Positions 18,195 through 25,176 of a stretch of 64,000 nucleotides of DNA are shown here, piece after piece. Source of the stretch: an uncultured Acidobacteriaceae bacterium (GTDB lineage: Bacteria; Acidobacteriota; Terriglobia; Terriglobales; Acidobacteriaceae). The stretch lies in the NCBI GenBank assembly GCA_903911925.1, contig CAIWFH010000122.1, forward strand, positions 1-64,000, read 5' to 3'. A model generated the notes under the pieces. The model worked only from the letters and a program-made list of their open reading frames with translations. It was not told the DNA's origin and searched no databases. How positions within the stretch are numbered: position 1 is the stretch's first letter; every line of letters begins with the position of its first letter. The position numbers were made by a program, and so were the translations under genes.

Positions 18195-18496
18195 GTTTGC
18201 GGCCCCTGTTGCGCTGGCGACTTGGCGGTTCATCAACATTCCGGAGTCAACCCGGTCTAAATCGGCGTTTGCCGGGACCAAGGCCACCCGACCTGGCTGG
18301 TAAGTCCTTTGTTTTGCGGGGTCAAAACGGGTTTTTTCTGCATAATCCTTTTATTTTCTAGTGGTTGCGGCAAAAGCGGGGGAGGGGGTGGGGTAAAGCG
18401 GTTGGCGGGGGCCGGTCCAGGGCTCGAAAGGCAGGGACTAAGGGAACAGGGACATAGGGACTGGGGACTCGAACGACGCGGCTGGTTGGGGTTTGT

Positions 18497-18548
18497 GGTA
18501 TCCCACCCCACTTCACGATGAGGCCATGCTATGGATGGGGCACCCGGC
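18497..18548 (+). repeat. REP-like hairpin element
   Basis: It starts GGTATCCCACCCCA and ends TGGATGGGGCACCCGGC, so the ends pair through CCCA/TGGG. The boundary words are the same as those of the elements at 4010-4400 and 23267-23426. Confidence 0.75.
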
Positions 18549-18555
18549 ACAAGAG

Positions 18556-18589
18556 CAGTGGTTAGTGATTAGCGGTTAGTGATCAGGGG
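18556..18589 (+). repeat. Half copy of the GATCAGTGGTCAG-family repeat
   Basis: The stretch beginning CAGTGGTTAGTGATTAGCGG and ending GTTAGTGATCAGGGG is a variant of the arms at 5156 and 12926. No matching second arm was found nearby. Confidence 0.55.
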
Positions 18590-18612
18590 AAGGACGGGTG
18601 GTTGTGGTTCGT

Positions 18613-18659
18613 GGTATCCCAGGTCTGAAAATCCAGACCTGGGGCACCCGGCACCCGGC
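18613..18659 (+). repeat. REP-like hairpin element
   Basis: GGTATCCCAGGTCTG pairs with CAGACCTGGGGCACC around AAAATC, and the terminal ACCCGGC is doubled. The stem is almost perfect and equals the stem type of the element at 23387. Confidence 0.8.
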
Positions 18660-18844
18660 CTCACCGGACAAGATTGGAGTGTGGCTTGCCCGGGTTCCTG
18701 GGAGAGTGGCATTTATTGTGGCCAACACTTCGATAGAACAGAATTAGTAACCGAATGTCGGTAAATTTCCGCCGCACTGCTTGCGCAAATCTTCGATTGA
18801 CGGTAACCGGCCAATGCGTGAACTGACTCGCTAAAACCATTCCT

Positions 18845-18888
18845 CAACAGCAAAAGCCCCATCCGCCAGGATGGGGCTTTTGCTGTTG
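18845..18888. terminator. Bidirectional terminator
   Basis: A perfect inverted repeat with 20-base arms (18845-18864 and 18869-18888) surrounds a GCCA loop. The arms contain CAAAAGCCCC and GGGGCTTTTG, giving a T-run next to the GC stem in both directions. It lies 38 bases past the stop of the inositol-phosphate synthase gene and also faces the phosphatase gene. Confidence 0.88.
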
Positions 18889-18926
18889 CCGATCAGCGGA
18901 AGGCAGTTGGCCTCACCGCAGGTGGC

Positions 18927-20288
18927 TCAGTCGTAGTATTCGAGGCCGAGGTGGGTGATGAGGTCCTCGCCCATGATGTGGCGCAGGGTGTTCTTCAGCT
19001 TCATGGACTGGATGAAGAGATCGTGCTCTGGATAGAGTCCCGCGGCGGTCTGCGGCGACTTGAGATAGAAGCTCAGCCACTCCTGAATGCCGAGCGACTT
19101 CAACCCAGGCGTGCGCTGTGCCAGGTCGAGGAACAGCACCAGGTCAAGCGCCACCGGCGCGGCGAGGATCGAATCCTTGCACTGGAAGTTGACCTTGATC
19201 TGCATCGGATAATTCATCCAACCGAAGATGTCGATGTTGTCCCAGGCTTCCTTGTCGTCGCCGCGCGGCGGATAGTAGTTGATGCGAACCTTGTGGTAAA
19301 GGTCCTTGTACAGGTCGGGATAAAGCTCGGGCTGGAAGATGTAATCAAGCGAACCCATCTTCGAGACTTCCTTGGAGCGGAATGACTCTGGATCGTCAAG
19401 CACTTCGCCGTCGCGGTTGCCCAGCATGTTGAACGAGAACCAGCCCTTGACGCCCAGCATGCGCGCCTTGAGGCCCGGCGCCAGAACCGTCTTCATAAAT
19501 GTCTGGCCGGTCTTGAAGTCCTTGCCGCAGATCGGCGCCGAGTATTTCTTCGAGAGCTCGACCATCACCGGGCAATCGACCGTGACCATGGGCGCGCCGT
19601 TGGCAAAAGGCACTCCCTGGGTCAGCGCCGCGTAGGCGTAGATCTGCGAGGGAGGAATGCCGATGTCGTCGTTCTCAAGGCCCTTCTCGAACGATGCGAT
19701 GGTCTGGTGAACGGCCGTGGGCTCAAGATAAATCTCAGTCGAAGCGCACCAGATCATTACGACGCGGTCCACGGTCTTTTTGAAGGCCTTGATGTCGGCG
19801 ATGATCTGATTGGCCAGGTCGCGCTTGTTCTTGCCCTTCTTGACGTGCGTGCCGTTGAGGCGCTTGACGTAGTACTGGTCAAACACCGCGGGCATGGGCT
19901 TGATCTTTTGAAGGTAAGGCTTCAGCTCGGTCAGCATGTCCTTGTCGAGAACTGCCGCATGCGCTGCCGCCTCATACACGTTGTCTTTGAAGATGTCCCA
20001 ACCGGTGAACACAATGTCGTTCAAGTCGGCCAGCGGAACAAAGTCCTTGATCAGCGGCGACTTGCTGTCGGTGCGTTTGCCGAGGCGAATGGTGCCCATC
20101 TGGGTCAGCGAACCGATCGGCTTGGCCAGTCCGCGGCGGACGGCCTCAACACCGGCGATCATCGTGGTGGCCACGGCGCCCAGTCCCACTACCATCACGC
20201 CCAATTTGCCTTTGGCCGGCTTTACCTTGGTTGACGCGGCCCGCTTGATCTTTGTTACAACCTTCTTCGCTGCCTTCTTCGTTGCCAT
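18927..20288 (-). CDS. Inositol-3-phosphate synthase
   Basis: 453-residue NAD-dependent cyclase that converts glucose 6-phosphate to myo-inositol 3-phosphate in the cytoplasm, the entry to inositol lipids and osmolytes. The nucleotide-binding VMVVGLGAVATTMIAGVEA is near residue 31. The blocks SKSPLIKDFVPLADLNDIVF, GKDFKTGQTFMKT and NMLGNRDG match prokaryotic synthases. The first 27 residues form an unusual Lys/Ala-rich tail (ATKKAAKKVVTKIKRAAS). The start at 20288 is taken because AAGGAAG lies just upstream and the earlier frame looks non-coding. A DedA gene lies 83 bases upstream on the same strand. Confidence 0.93.
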   Translation of the reverse strand: MATKKAAKKVVTKIKRAASTKVKPAKGKLGVMVVGLGAVATTMIAGVEAVRRGLAKPIGSLTQMGTIRLGKRTDSKSPLIKDFVPLADLNDIVFTGWDIFKDNVYEAAAHAAVLDKDMLTELKPYLQKIKPMPAVFDQYYVKRLNGTHVKKGKNKRDLANQIIADIKAFKKTVDRVVMIWCASTEIYLEPTAVHQTIASFEKGLENDDIGIPPSQIYAYAALTQGVPFANGAPMVTVDCPVMVELSKKYSAPICGKDFKTGQTFMKTVLAPGLKARMLGVKGWFSFNMLGNRDGEVLDDPESFRSKEVSKMGSLDYIFQPELYPDLYKDLYHKVRINYYPPRGDDKEAWDNIDIFGWMNYPMQIKVNFQCKDSILAAPVALDLVLFLDLAQRTPGLKSLGIQEWLSFYLKSPQTAAGLYPEHDLFIQSMKLKNTLRHIMGEDLITHLGLEYYD

Positions 20289-20371
20289 CTTTGCTTCCTT
20301 CTCTCTGTTGGTTTTGAGGCTCACAGCCTCGCGAAATGTTTGTCTTTCAGCATGCGCGGCGCGCGTTGTCT

Positions 20372-21010
20372 CTACGCCCTGTCGCTCTGCCGCATCCTGT
20401 TCAGGTGACTCCATATAAACCACACAATGCCGACGAGCAATCCCACCTCTACCGCGAGATGGAAGCGATGGAACCACTCATGGAAACGCGGGTCGGTATT
20501 CCACGCCTGGCCCAGCTTCATGCCCACGTAAGCCAGCGCGAAGCACCACGGCCACGAGCCAACAAACGTGTAAAGGTGGAACTTGCCCTGGGGCATTTTT
20601 GCAATGCCCGCCGGAAATGCGATGAAGGTGCGAACCACAGGCAGCAAGCGGCCGGCGAGCACCGTAATCGCCCCGTATTTATTGAAGAATTGGGTCATGC
20701 GGTCCAGGTCATGGTGGCTCATCAGCACCCAGCGGCCATACCGCTCCACCATCGGCCGCCCACCTTTGGCCCCAATCCAGTACGCCACCAGCGAGCCGGC
20801 GTTGCACCCCAGGGCTCCCGCCGTGGCCGCCAGCCACAGATTCATGTGCCCCAGGTAAGCCACATAGCCTGCAAACGGCATAATGATCTCAGAGGGCAGC
20901 GGAATGCATGCCGACTCAATCCCCATCAGCGCTGCAACACCGGCGTAGCCGCCCGCTTGAATTACATGGGTGACGAAGAGGACGAGAATGCCAATAATCT
21001 TTTCGCTCAT
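20372..21010 (-). CDS. DedA-family membrane protein
   Basis: 212-residue inner-membrane protein with about four to five hydrophobic segments. It shows the DedA signatures ESACIPLPSEIIMPFAGY, the GxxxG-rich AGALGCNAGSLVAYWIGAKGG and the arginine motif FNKYGAITVLAGRLLPVVRTFIAFPAG. DedA proteins are involved in lipid-carrier flipping and membrane homeostasis; C55 isoprenoid or phospholipid recycling is the current view of the family. The start at 21010 gives the normal family length; longer in-frame starts run into the promoter of the divergent regulator. The Shine-Dalgarno is weak. Confidence 0.92.
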   Translation of the reverse strand: MSEKIIGILVLFVTHVIQAGGYAGVAALMGIESACIPLPSEIIMPFAGYVAYLGHMNLWLAATAGALGCNAGSLVAYWIGAKGGRPMVERYGRWVLMSHHDLDRMTQFFNKYGAITVLAGRLLPVVRTFIAFPAGIAKMPQGKFHLYTFVGSWPWCFALAYVGMKLGQAWNTDPRFHEWFHRFHLAVEVGLLVGIVWFIWSHLNRMRQSDRA

Positions 21011-21130
21011 GCTTAAGCGAGTATAGCGAGTGCAATCGGGGTGCTCGTCGCTTCCGTCTGCACCTGGCCCGGATGTGTCGCATATCCCGTTGTTTCCCGG
21101 GATTTTTGTTTGCATTTTTACTAGAGTAAC

Positions 21131-21170
21131 TTGTTCTATACTAGTCGCTAGTACAATTAGTCTCGGGAGG
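21131..21170 (+). promoter_or_regulatory. Probable promoter/operator of the HxlR regulator gene
   Basis: An inverted repeat ACTAG-TCG-CTAGT (21140-21152) lies between a TTGTTC (21131-21136) and a TACAAT (21152-21157), spaced 15 bases apart, which can be read as -35 and -10 boxes. A second near-palindrome, AGTAAC-TT-GTTCT, precedes it. HxlR proteins usually bind such sites as dimers near their own promoter. GGGAGG (21165-21170) is the ribosome binding site for the GTG at 21179. Confidence 0.5.
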
Positions 21171-21178
21171 GACAACTC

Positions 21179-21538
21179 GTGGCGAGAAAATACTCGATGC
21201 GCTGTTCGATCGCACGCACTCTCGACATCATCGGCGACCGCTGGACCATCCTCATCCTCAGGGATCTTTTCCTCCATCCCACACGGCGCTTTCAGGAGTT
21301 CGAAACCAGCCTTCCCGGCCTGACCCCCAGCGTGCTCTCCTCCCGCATCAAGGAACTGACCGCTCACGGCATTCTCACCAGCCGTCTTTACGCCGACCAT
21401 CCCCCGCGCCCCGAGTACCTGCTTACGCCCAAGGGCCGCGCTCTCAACCCGGTTTTGATTGCCATGAAAGCATGGGGCGAGCAATACGAAGCCGCTCCGC
21501 CCGGAGCCGCCAGTTTGGAAAGCGATCTAAGACCGTGA
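21179..21538 (+). CDS. HxlR-family winged-helix transcriptional regulator
   Basis: 119-residue DNA-binding protein. The signature CSIARTLDIIGDRWTILILRDLF is at residues 8-30, and the wing region has RRFQEFETSLPGLTPSVLSSRIKELTAHGI, which is diagnostic for HxlR. The N-terminal cysteine (C8 in MRCSIA) sits where several redox- or electrophile-sensing members have theirs. The start is GTG with GGGAGG eight bases upstream. It is divergent from dedA and just upstream of the heme gene hemQ; a link to either is only suggested by position. Confidence 0.92.
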   Translation: MARKYSMRCSIARTLDIIGDRWTILILRDLFLHPTRRFQEFETSLPGLTPSVLSSRIKELTAHGILTSRLYADHPPRPEYLLTPKGRALNPVLIAMKAWGEQYEAAPPGAASLESDLRP

Positions 21539-21604
21539 GGCCCCTGGAGCCTGCCCCTTTTGCTACGATGAAAGCTGCTTGATCGAAAGCATGAGGTGTT
21601 TCCG

Positions 21605-22441
21605 TTGAACGACTTTCCCCCTGTCCCGCTTACGCTTGAAGGCTCCAGCCTGCTCCACCAGTTTTTCCGCTTTGACTGGAAATCATGGCGCGCCCTGCCG
21701 GCCGCCGAGCGCACCGCCATTGCCGCTGAAGCCGTTGAGGCGCTCAAGGAAATGGAACGCGCAGGCGCCGACACGCCCATCCGCACCGCGCTCTACTCAG
21801 AGCTTGGCCACAAAGGCGACCTGATACTTGTCCACTTCCGCGATTCGCTTGAAGCGTTGAACCAGGTGGAACTGAATCTGGCCCAGACGCGCCTCAGCGA
21901 TTTCCTCACGCAGGTACATTCTTACGTGTCGGTAGTCGAACTTGGCCTGTACGAATCCACCCGCAAAACGTACGAAGGCGCCGCCGCCAAGGGCCTGGAT
22001 ACCTTCACGCCCGAGTGGCAGGCTGAAGTGGCCGCCGCGCTCCAGCGCTCGGCCGCAGCCATGGCGCCGCGCATCTTCCCCGCCATTCCCGAAGCGAAGT
22101 ACATCTGCTTCTACCCCATGGACCGCAAGCGCGGCGAAACCGTGAACTGGTACTCGGTTCCCTTCACCGACCGCCAGCGCATGATGCACGAGCATGGCAT
22201 GATCGGCCGCCGCTACGCCGACCAGGTGAAGCAGATCATCTCCGGATCCATCGGCATGGACGACTGGGAGTGGGGCGTGGACCTCTTCGCCGAGGACCCG
22301 GTGGTCTTCAAGAAACTGATTTACGAAATGCGCTTCGACGAAGTGAGCGCCGTGTATGCGCTGTTCGGGCAGTTTTATGTCGGCGTGAGGCTGCCGGTGG
22401 AGAATCTCACCAACTGGCTGAGCGGAAGCTTATTGCTTTGA
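21605..22441 (+). CDS. hemQ: Coproheme decarboxylase / chlorite-dismutase-fold protein HemQ
   Basis: 278-residue protein. HemQ oxidatively decarboxylates coproheme III to heme b, the last step of the coproporphyrin-dependent pathway. The key blocks are CFYPMDRKRGETVNWYSVPF, which holds the catalytic-type Tyr, and MMHEHGMIGRRYADQV, which holds the heme-ligand His. Downstream, the DDWEWGVDLFAEDP and KKLIYEMRFDEVSA blocks are typical of HemQ. The TTG at 21605 is preferred because GAGGTG lies six bases upstream; a GTG at 21596 is inside that signal. The hemA-C-D cluster lies 1 kb away on the other strand, consistent with a role in heme synthesis. Confidence 0.9.
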   Translation: MNDFPPVPLTLEGSSLLHQFFRFDWKSWRALPAAERTAIAAEAVEALKEMERAGADTPIRTALYSELGHKGDLILVHFRDSLEALNQVELNLAQTRLSDFLTQVHSYVSVVELGLYESTRKTYEGAAAKGLDTFTPEWQAEVAAALQRSAAAMAPRIFPAIPEAKYICFYPMDRKRGETVNWYSVPFTDRQRMMHEHGMIGRRYADQVKQIISGSIGMDDWEWGVDLFAEDPVVFKKLIYEMRFDEVSAVYALFGQFYVGVRLPVENLTNWLSGSLLL

Positions 22442-22442
22442 A

Positions 22443-22498
22443 AAGCCGGGTACCCCGTCCTTGCCGCGTCCTGGTTCATGCGGCAAGGGTGGGAAGCC
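22443..22498 (-). repeat. Degenerate REP-like hairpin element
   Basis: AAGCCGGGTACCCC at one end and GGGTGGGAAGCCACC at the other, with the stem CTTGCCGC/GCGGCAAG around CCTGGTTCAT. The outer words match the family, but GGTATCCCA has decayed. It occupies most of the gap between hemQ and nth. Confidence 0.6.
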
Positions 22499-22531
22499 AC
22501 CAATCAAGACACAGGAACGGCAGAACAAATC

Positions 22532-23245
22532 ATGCCCGCAACCAAATCATCCAAGCAACCCGCAAAGAAACCGTCGCCCAAGGGCCGACCGCAACGCGGC
22601 GACCTCGCCCCCGAGCGCGTGGCGGCCATCCTCAAAGCTCTTGATGAAGCCTACCCCGAAGTTAAGTGCGCCCTCACCCACCGCTCCCCCTGGGAACTTC
22701 TGGTCGCCACAATCCTTTCTGCCCAATGCACCGACGTTCGCGTGAACATGGTGACGCCGGCATTATTCAAGCGCTTCCCTACCCCAGCCGCTATGTCCAA
22801 GGCGACTTTGCCGGAACTCGAAGACCTCATCCGAACCACAGGGTTTTTCCGCAACAAGGCCAAGTCGATTCAAGGCGCAGGCCGCAAGATTGTCGAAGAA
22901 TTCAAAGGCAAAGTCCCAGAGACGCTCGCCGAGCTCATCACCATCCCCGGCGCGGCGCGCAAAACTGCCAACGTGGTACTCGGCGTCAGTTTTGGCAAAG
23001 CCGAGGGTGTTGTAGTCGACACGCACGTCTTTCGCATTGCCCGCCGCCTCGGCCTGGCCAAGGCCGAAACCGCGGAAAAAGTCGAGCAGGAATTGATGAA
23101 GGTGATTCCGCAGGATCGCTGGATCAGCTTCTCCCATCAGCTTATCCATCACGGTAGACAGGTGTGTGAAGCGCGCAAGCCCAAGTGTGATCGCTGCAAC
23201 CTCGAGCAGCTCTGCCACTCCAAGGACAAAACCTGGAGCAGTTAG
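22532..23245 (+). CDS. nth: Endonuclease III (DNA glycosylase/AP lyase)
   Basis: 237-residue base-excision repair enzyme that removes oxidised pyrimidines and cuts the abasic site. The order is a basic N-terminal tail (residues 1-25), LLVATILSAQCTDVRVN, and the helix-hairpin-helix ITIPGAARKTANVVLGVSFG with catalytic Lys 144. Asp 163 follows in VVDTHVFR, then a [4Fe-4S] cluster with C212-X6-C219-X2-C222-X5-C228. The hairpin has IPGAAR where LPGVGR is usual. The ATG at 22532 is the best start. The last codons lie inside a sequence that is repeated just downstream (see repeat at 23210-23426). Confidence 0.95.
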   Translation: MPATKSSKQPAKKPSPKGRPQRGDLAPERVAAILKALDEAYPEVKCALTHRSPWELLVATILSAQCTDVRVNMVTPALFKRFPTPAAMSKATLPELEDLIRTTGFFRNKAKSIQGAGRKIVEEFKGKVPETLAELITIPGAARKTANVVLGVSFGKAEGVVVDTHVFRIARRLGLAKAETAEKVEQELMKVIPQDRWISFSHQLIHHGRQVCEARKPKCDRCNLEQLCHSKDKTWSS

Positions 23246-23426
23246 AACTGGCTGGTTTGGGTTCGTGGTATCTCACCCTTGGCGCAAAAACAAAGACGCG
23301 CCAAGGATGGGGCACCCGGCACCCGGCATTTGTGCCGCTCCAAAGACAAGACATGGCAAAGTCTAGGGAGACTGGTTTGGGTTCGCGGTATCCCAGGTCT
23401 CAGAAACGAGACCTGGGGCACCCGGC
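23210..23426 (+). repeat. Two tandem units: nth 3' tail plus REP-like hairpin
   Basis: The sequence from about 23210 (the last codons of nth, CTCCAAGGACAAAACCTGGA) through CTGGTTTGGGTTCG and a hairpin (23267-23327) is followed about 120 bases later by a second, diverged copy (CTCCAAAGACAAGACATGGC, CTGGTTTGGGTTCG, hairpin 23387-23426). The first hairpin has a CTTGGCGC/GCGCCAAG stem and a doubled terminal ACCCGGC. The second has a CAGGTCTC/GAGACCTG stem. The second unit would still encode a tail similar to the Nth C-terminus. Confidence 0.8.
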
Positions 23427-23437
23427 ATCTTGGGAGG

Positions 23438-24220
23438 TCAGCTTTCTTTCGGCAGTGCCTTCACAACGGCGGCGATCAGTCCGGGAATGTCAGAGGGATT
23501 GGCCTCGGCAGCAGGCTCCCAGCCGAGTTCGCGCAGGGTCTGGCTGGTGATGGGGCCGATGGAGATAGCGGGAATGCCGGGTAAGGGCCAAGGAAGGCCG
23601 GCCTTGCCTATTGCCTCGGCCAGATGCGTCGCGCTGGACGAACTGGTGAAGGTCGCTGCATCGATTCCCTGGGCAAGTGCCCGCCGAAGCTGTTCCGGTG
23701 CGGCCTCCGGGATCGCGTTCTGGTAAGCATCCACCACATCGACCTCGGCTCCAGCCGCGCGCATTGCGTCGGGAATCACGTCGCGTGCGACTGCTGCCCG
23801 CGCGAGCAAAATTCTCTGTCCGGCGACCTTGCCGAGCAGACCTTCGACCAGGCTTTCGGCAACGTAGGACTCCGGAATGAAGTCAACCTTGATGCCTGCA
23901 TCGATGGCGGCCTTCGCCGTTGCGCTGCCAACGGCAGCAACCTGTAACGAGGCGCGTTGGGTCAGCGCAACTCCTAAAACCGCTGCTCGCTCCCGAAGAA
24001 CGCGGACCACGTTGGCGCTGGTCAGGATGAGCCAGTTGTATGAGTCAATTTGGCGCAGTGCGGTATCGAGCGGATCAAAGCTGGCGGGTGGGCAGATTTC
24101 TAGCACAGGTACTTCGACCGGCTCCACGCCCAGCGCCCGCAATCCATCGCTGAGCTTGCCGGCCTGGTGTGCGGCGCGCGTAACGAGCACGCGCCGGCCG
24201 GCCAACGGCAATTGGCTCAC
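23438..24220 (-). CDS. hemD: Uroporphyrinogen-III synthase
   Basis: 260-residue enzyme that cyclises hydroxymethylbilane to uroporphyrinogen III. The family is poorly conserved. Visible features are the N-terminal RRVLVTRAAHQAGKLSDGLRALG, the ILTSANVVRVL block (about residue 85), the AAVGSATAKA block and the C-terminal TFTSSSSATHL with ISIGPITSQTLRELG. It overlaps hemC by four bases (ATGA), as the last gene of the operon. The stop lies only 12 bases from the repeat element at 23387-23426. Confidence 0.92.
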   Translation of the reverse strand: MSQLPLAGRRVLVTRAAHQAGKLSDGLRALGVEPVEVPVLEICPPASFDPLDTALRQIDSYNWLILTSANVVRVLRERAAVLGVALTQRASLQVAAVGSATAKAAIDAGIKVDFIPESYVAESLVEGLLGKVAGQRILLARAAVARDVIPDAMRAAGAEVDVVDAYQNAIPEAAPEQLRRALAQGIDAATFTSSSSATHLAEAIGKAGLPWPLPGIPAISIGPITSQTLRELGWEPAAEANPSDIPGLIAAVVKALPKES

Positions 24221-25176
24221 CGTGCCGACCCGCCAGAGGCCTGGGCTTCAAGCAGCGGCCCGGCACCGGCTTCAATGAGCATCTGCGCGGCCAGTCGGCC
24301 CAGTGCCACGGGCTCTGCACTCGCTTGCGGTACACGGTGGTAGATGCGCACGGCCTCGCCGCTCTCGGGCGCAGCTACTACGCCGAAGATCTCAACCCAA
24401 GGCGCATTCGCATCGTCCGGTTCAGCGGCAGTGTCGACGCGGCAATAGATGCCGATGGGGACCTGGCATCCGCCGCCCAGAGCGGCCAGCGCGGCGCGCT
24501 CTGCGGTCACAGCAAAGCGGGTTTCCGGATCGTTGAGAAACGCGACCGCCGCGATGGTTGCAGCATCGCCTTTGCGGGTCTCGATGCCCAGCGATCCCTG
24601 CCCGGCAGCAGGGCAAAAATCCCTGGGCTCCAGCCGCTCGCGCACCCATTCGGTTTTCTCCAGCCGGTCCAGTCCGGCGGCGGCCAGCAGAATCGCTTCC
24701 ACCTGGCCCTCGGCCAGTTTGCGCAGGCGGGTATCCACGTTTCCGCGGAACTCGACGGCCTCAATATCCGGCCGAAGCGCCTTCAACTGCGCGCGCCGGC
24801 GTTGGCTGCTGGTGCCCACTCGCGCGCCCAGAGGCAAAGCCTCCAAACTGGCATGGTGAACCGAGACCAGCACATCCCGAGGATCAACGCGCGGCGGCGT
24901 GGCGGCCAACGCAAACGGCTCCGGCAGTTCAGTCGGCAGGTCTTTGAGCGAGTGGACGGCTAGGTCAACGCGCCCCTCGGCAAGCGCCTCTTCAATTTCC
25001 TTGGTGAACATTCCCTTGGAGCCGACCTGGGCGAAAGTGACTTCCTGCAGGCGATCGCCGGTGGTCTTGATAATCTCGATTTCGACCGAGTGGCCCTCGC
25101 CGCGCAGCAGTGCGGAAATGTGGTTGGCCTGCCACAGGGCCAGTTGCGAACCGCGGCTTCCAATACGCAGATTCAT
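24217..25176 (-). CDS. hemC: Hydroxymethylbilane synthase (porphobilinogen deaminase)
   Basis: 319-residue cytoplasmic enzyme that joins four porphobilinogens to make the linear tetrapyrrole. It starts MNLRIGSRGSQLALWQANHI, contains FTKEIEEALAEGRVDLAVHSLKDLPTELP and the RGNVDTRLRKL block. The dipyrromethane cofactor cysteine is in LGGGCQVPIG. The length is normal. The ATG overlaps the hemA stop by four bases and its own stop overlaps hemD by four, so the three are translationally coupled. Confidence 0.96.
   Translation of the reverse strand: MNLRIGSRGSQLALWQANHISALLRGEGHSVEIEIIKTTGDRLQEVTFAQVGSKGMFTKEIEEALAEGRVDLAVHSLKDLPTELPEPFALAATPPRVDPRDVLVSVHHASLEALPLGARVGTSSQRRRAQLKALRPDIEAVEFRGNVDTRLRKLAEGQVEAILLAAAGLDRLEKTEWVRERLEPRDFCPAAGQGSLGIETRKGDAATIAAVAFLNDPETRFAVTAERAALAALGGGCQVPIGIYCRVDTAAEPDDANAPWVEIFGVVAAPESGEAVRIYHRVPQASAEPVALGRLAAQMLIEAGAGPLLEAQASGGSAR

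Larger units (their letters stand above)
18195..18926. other. 732-base intergenic mosaic of repeats
   Basis: No gene is supported. From left to right it holds a purine-rich run (about 18368-18400), a cluster of AGGGAC words (18433-18470), a REP-like hairpin (18497-18548), a half copy of the GATCAGTGGTCAG family (18556-18589), a second REP-like hairpin (18613-18659), an A/T-richer stretch and a strong terminator (18845-18888). The region separates the 3' ends of two convergent genes. Confidence 0.7.
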
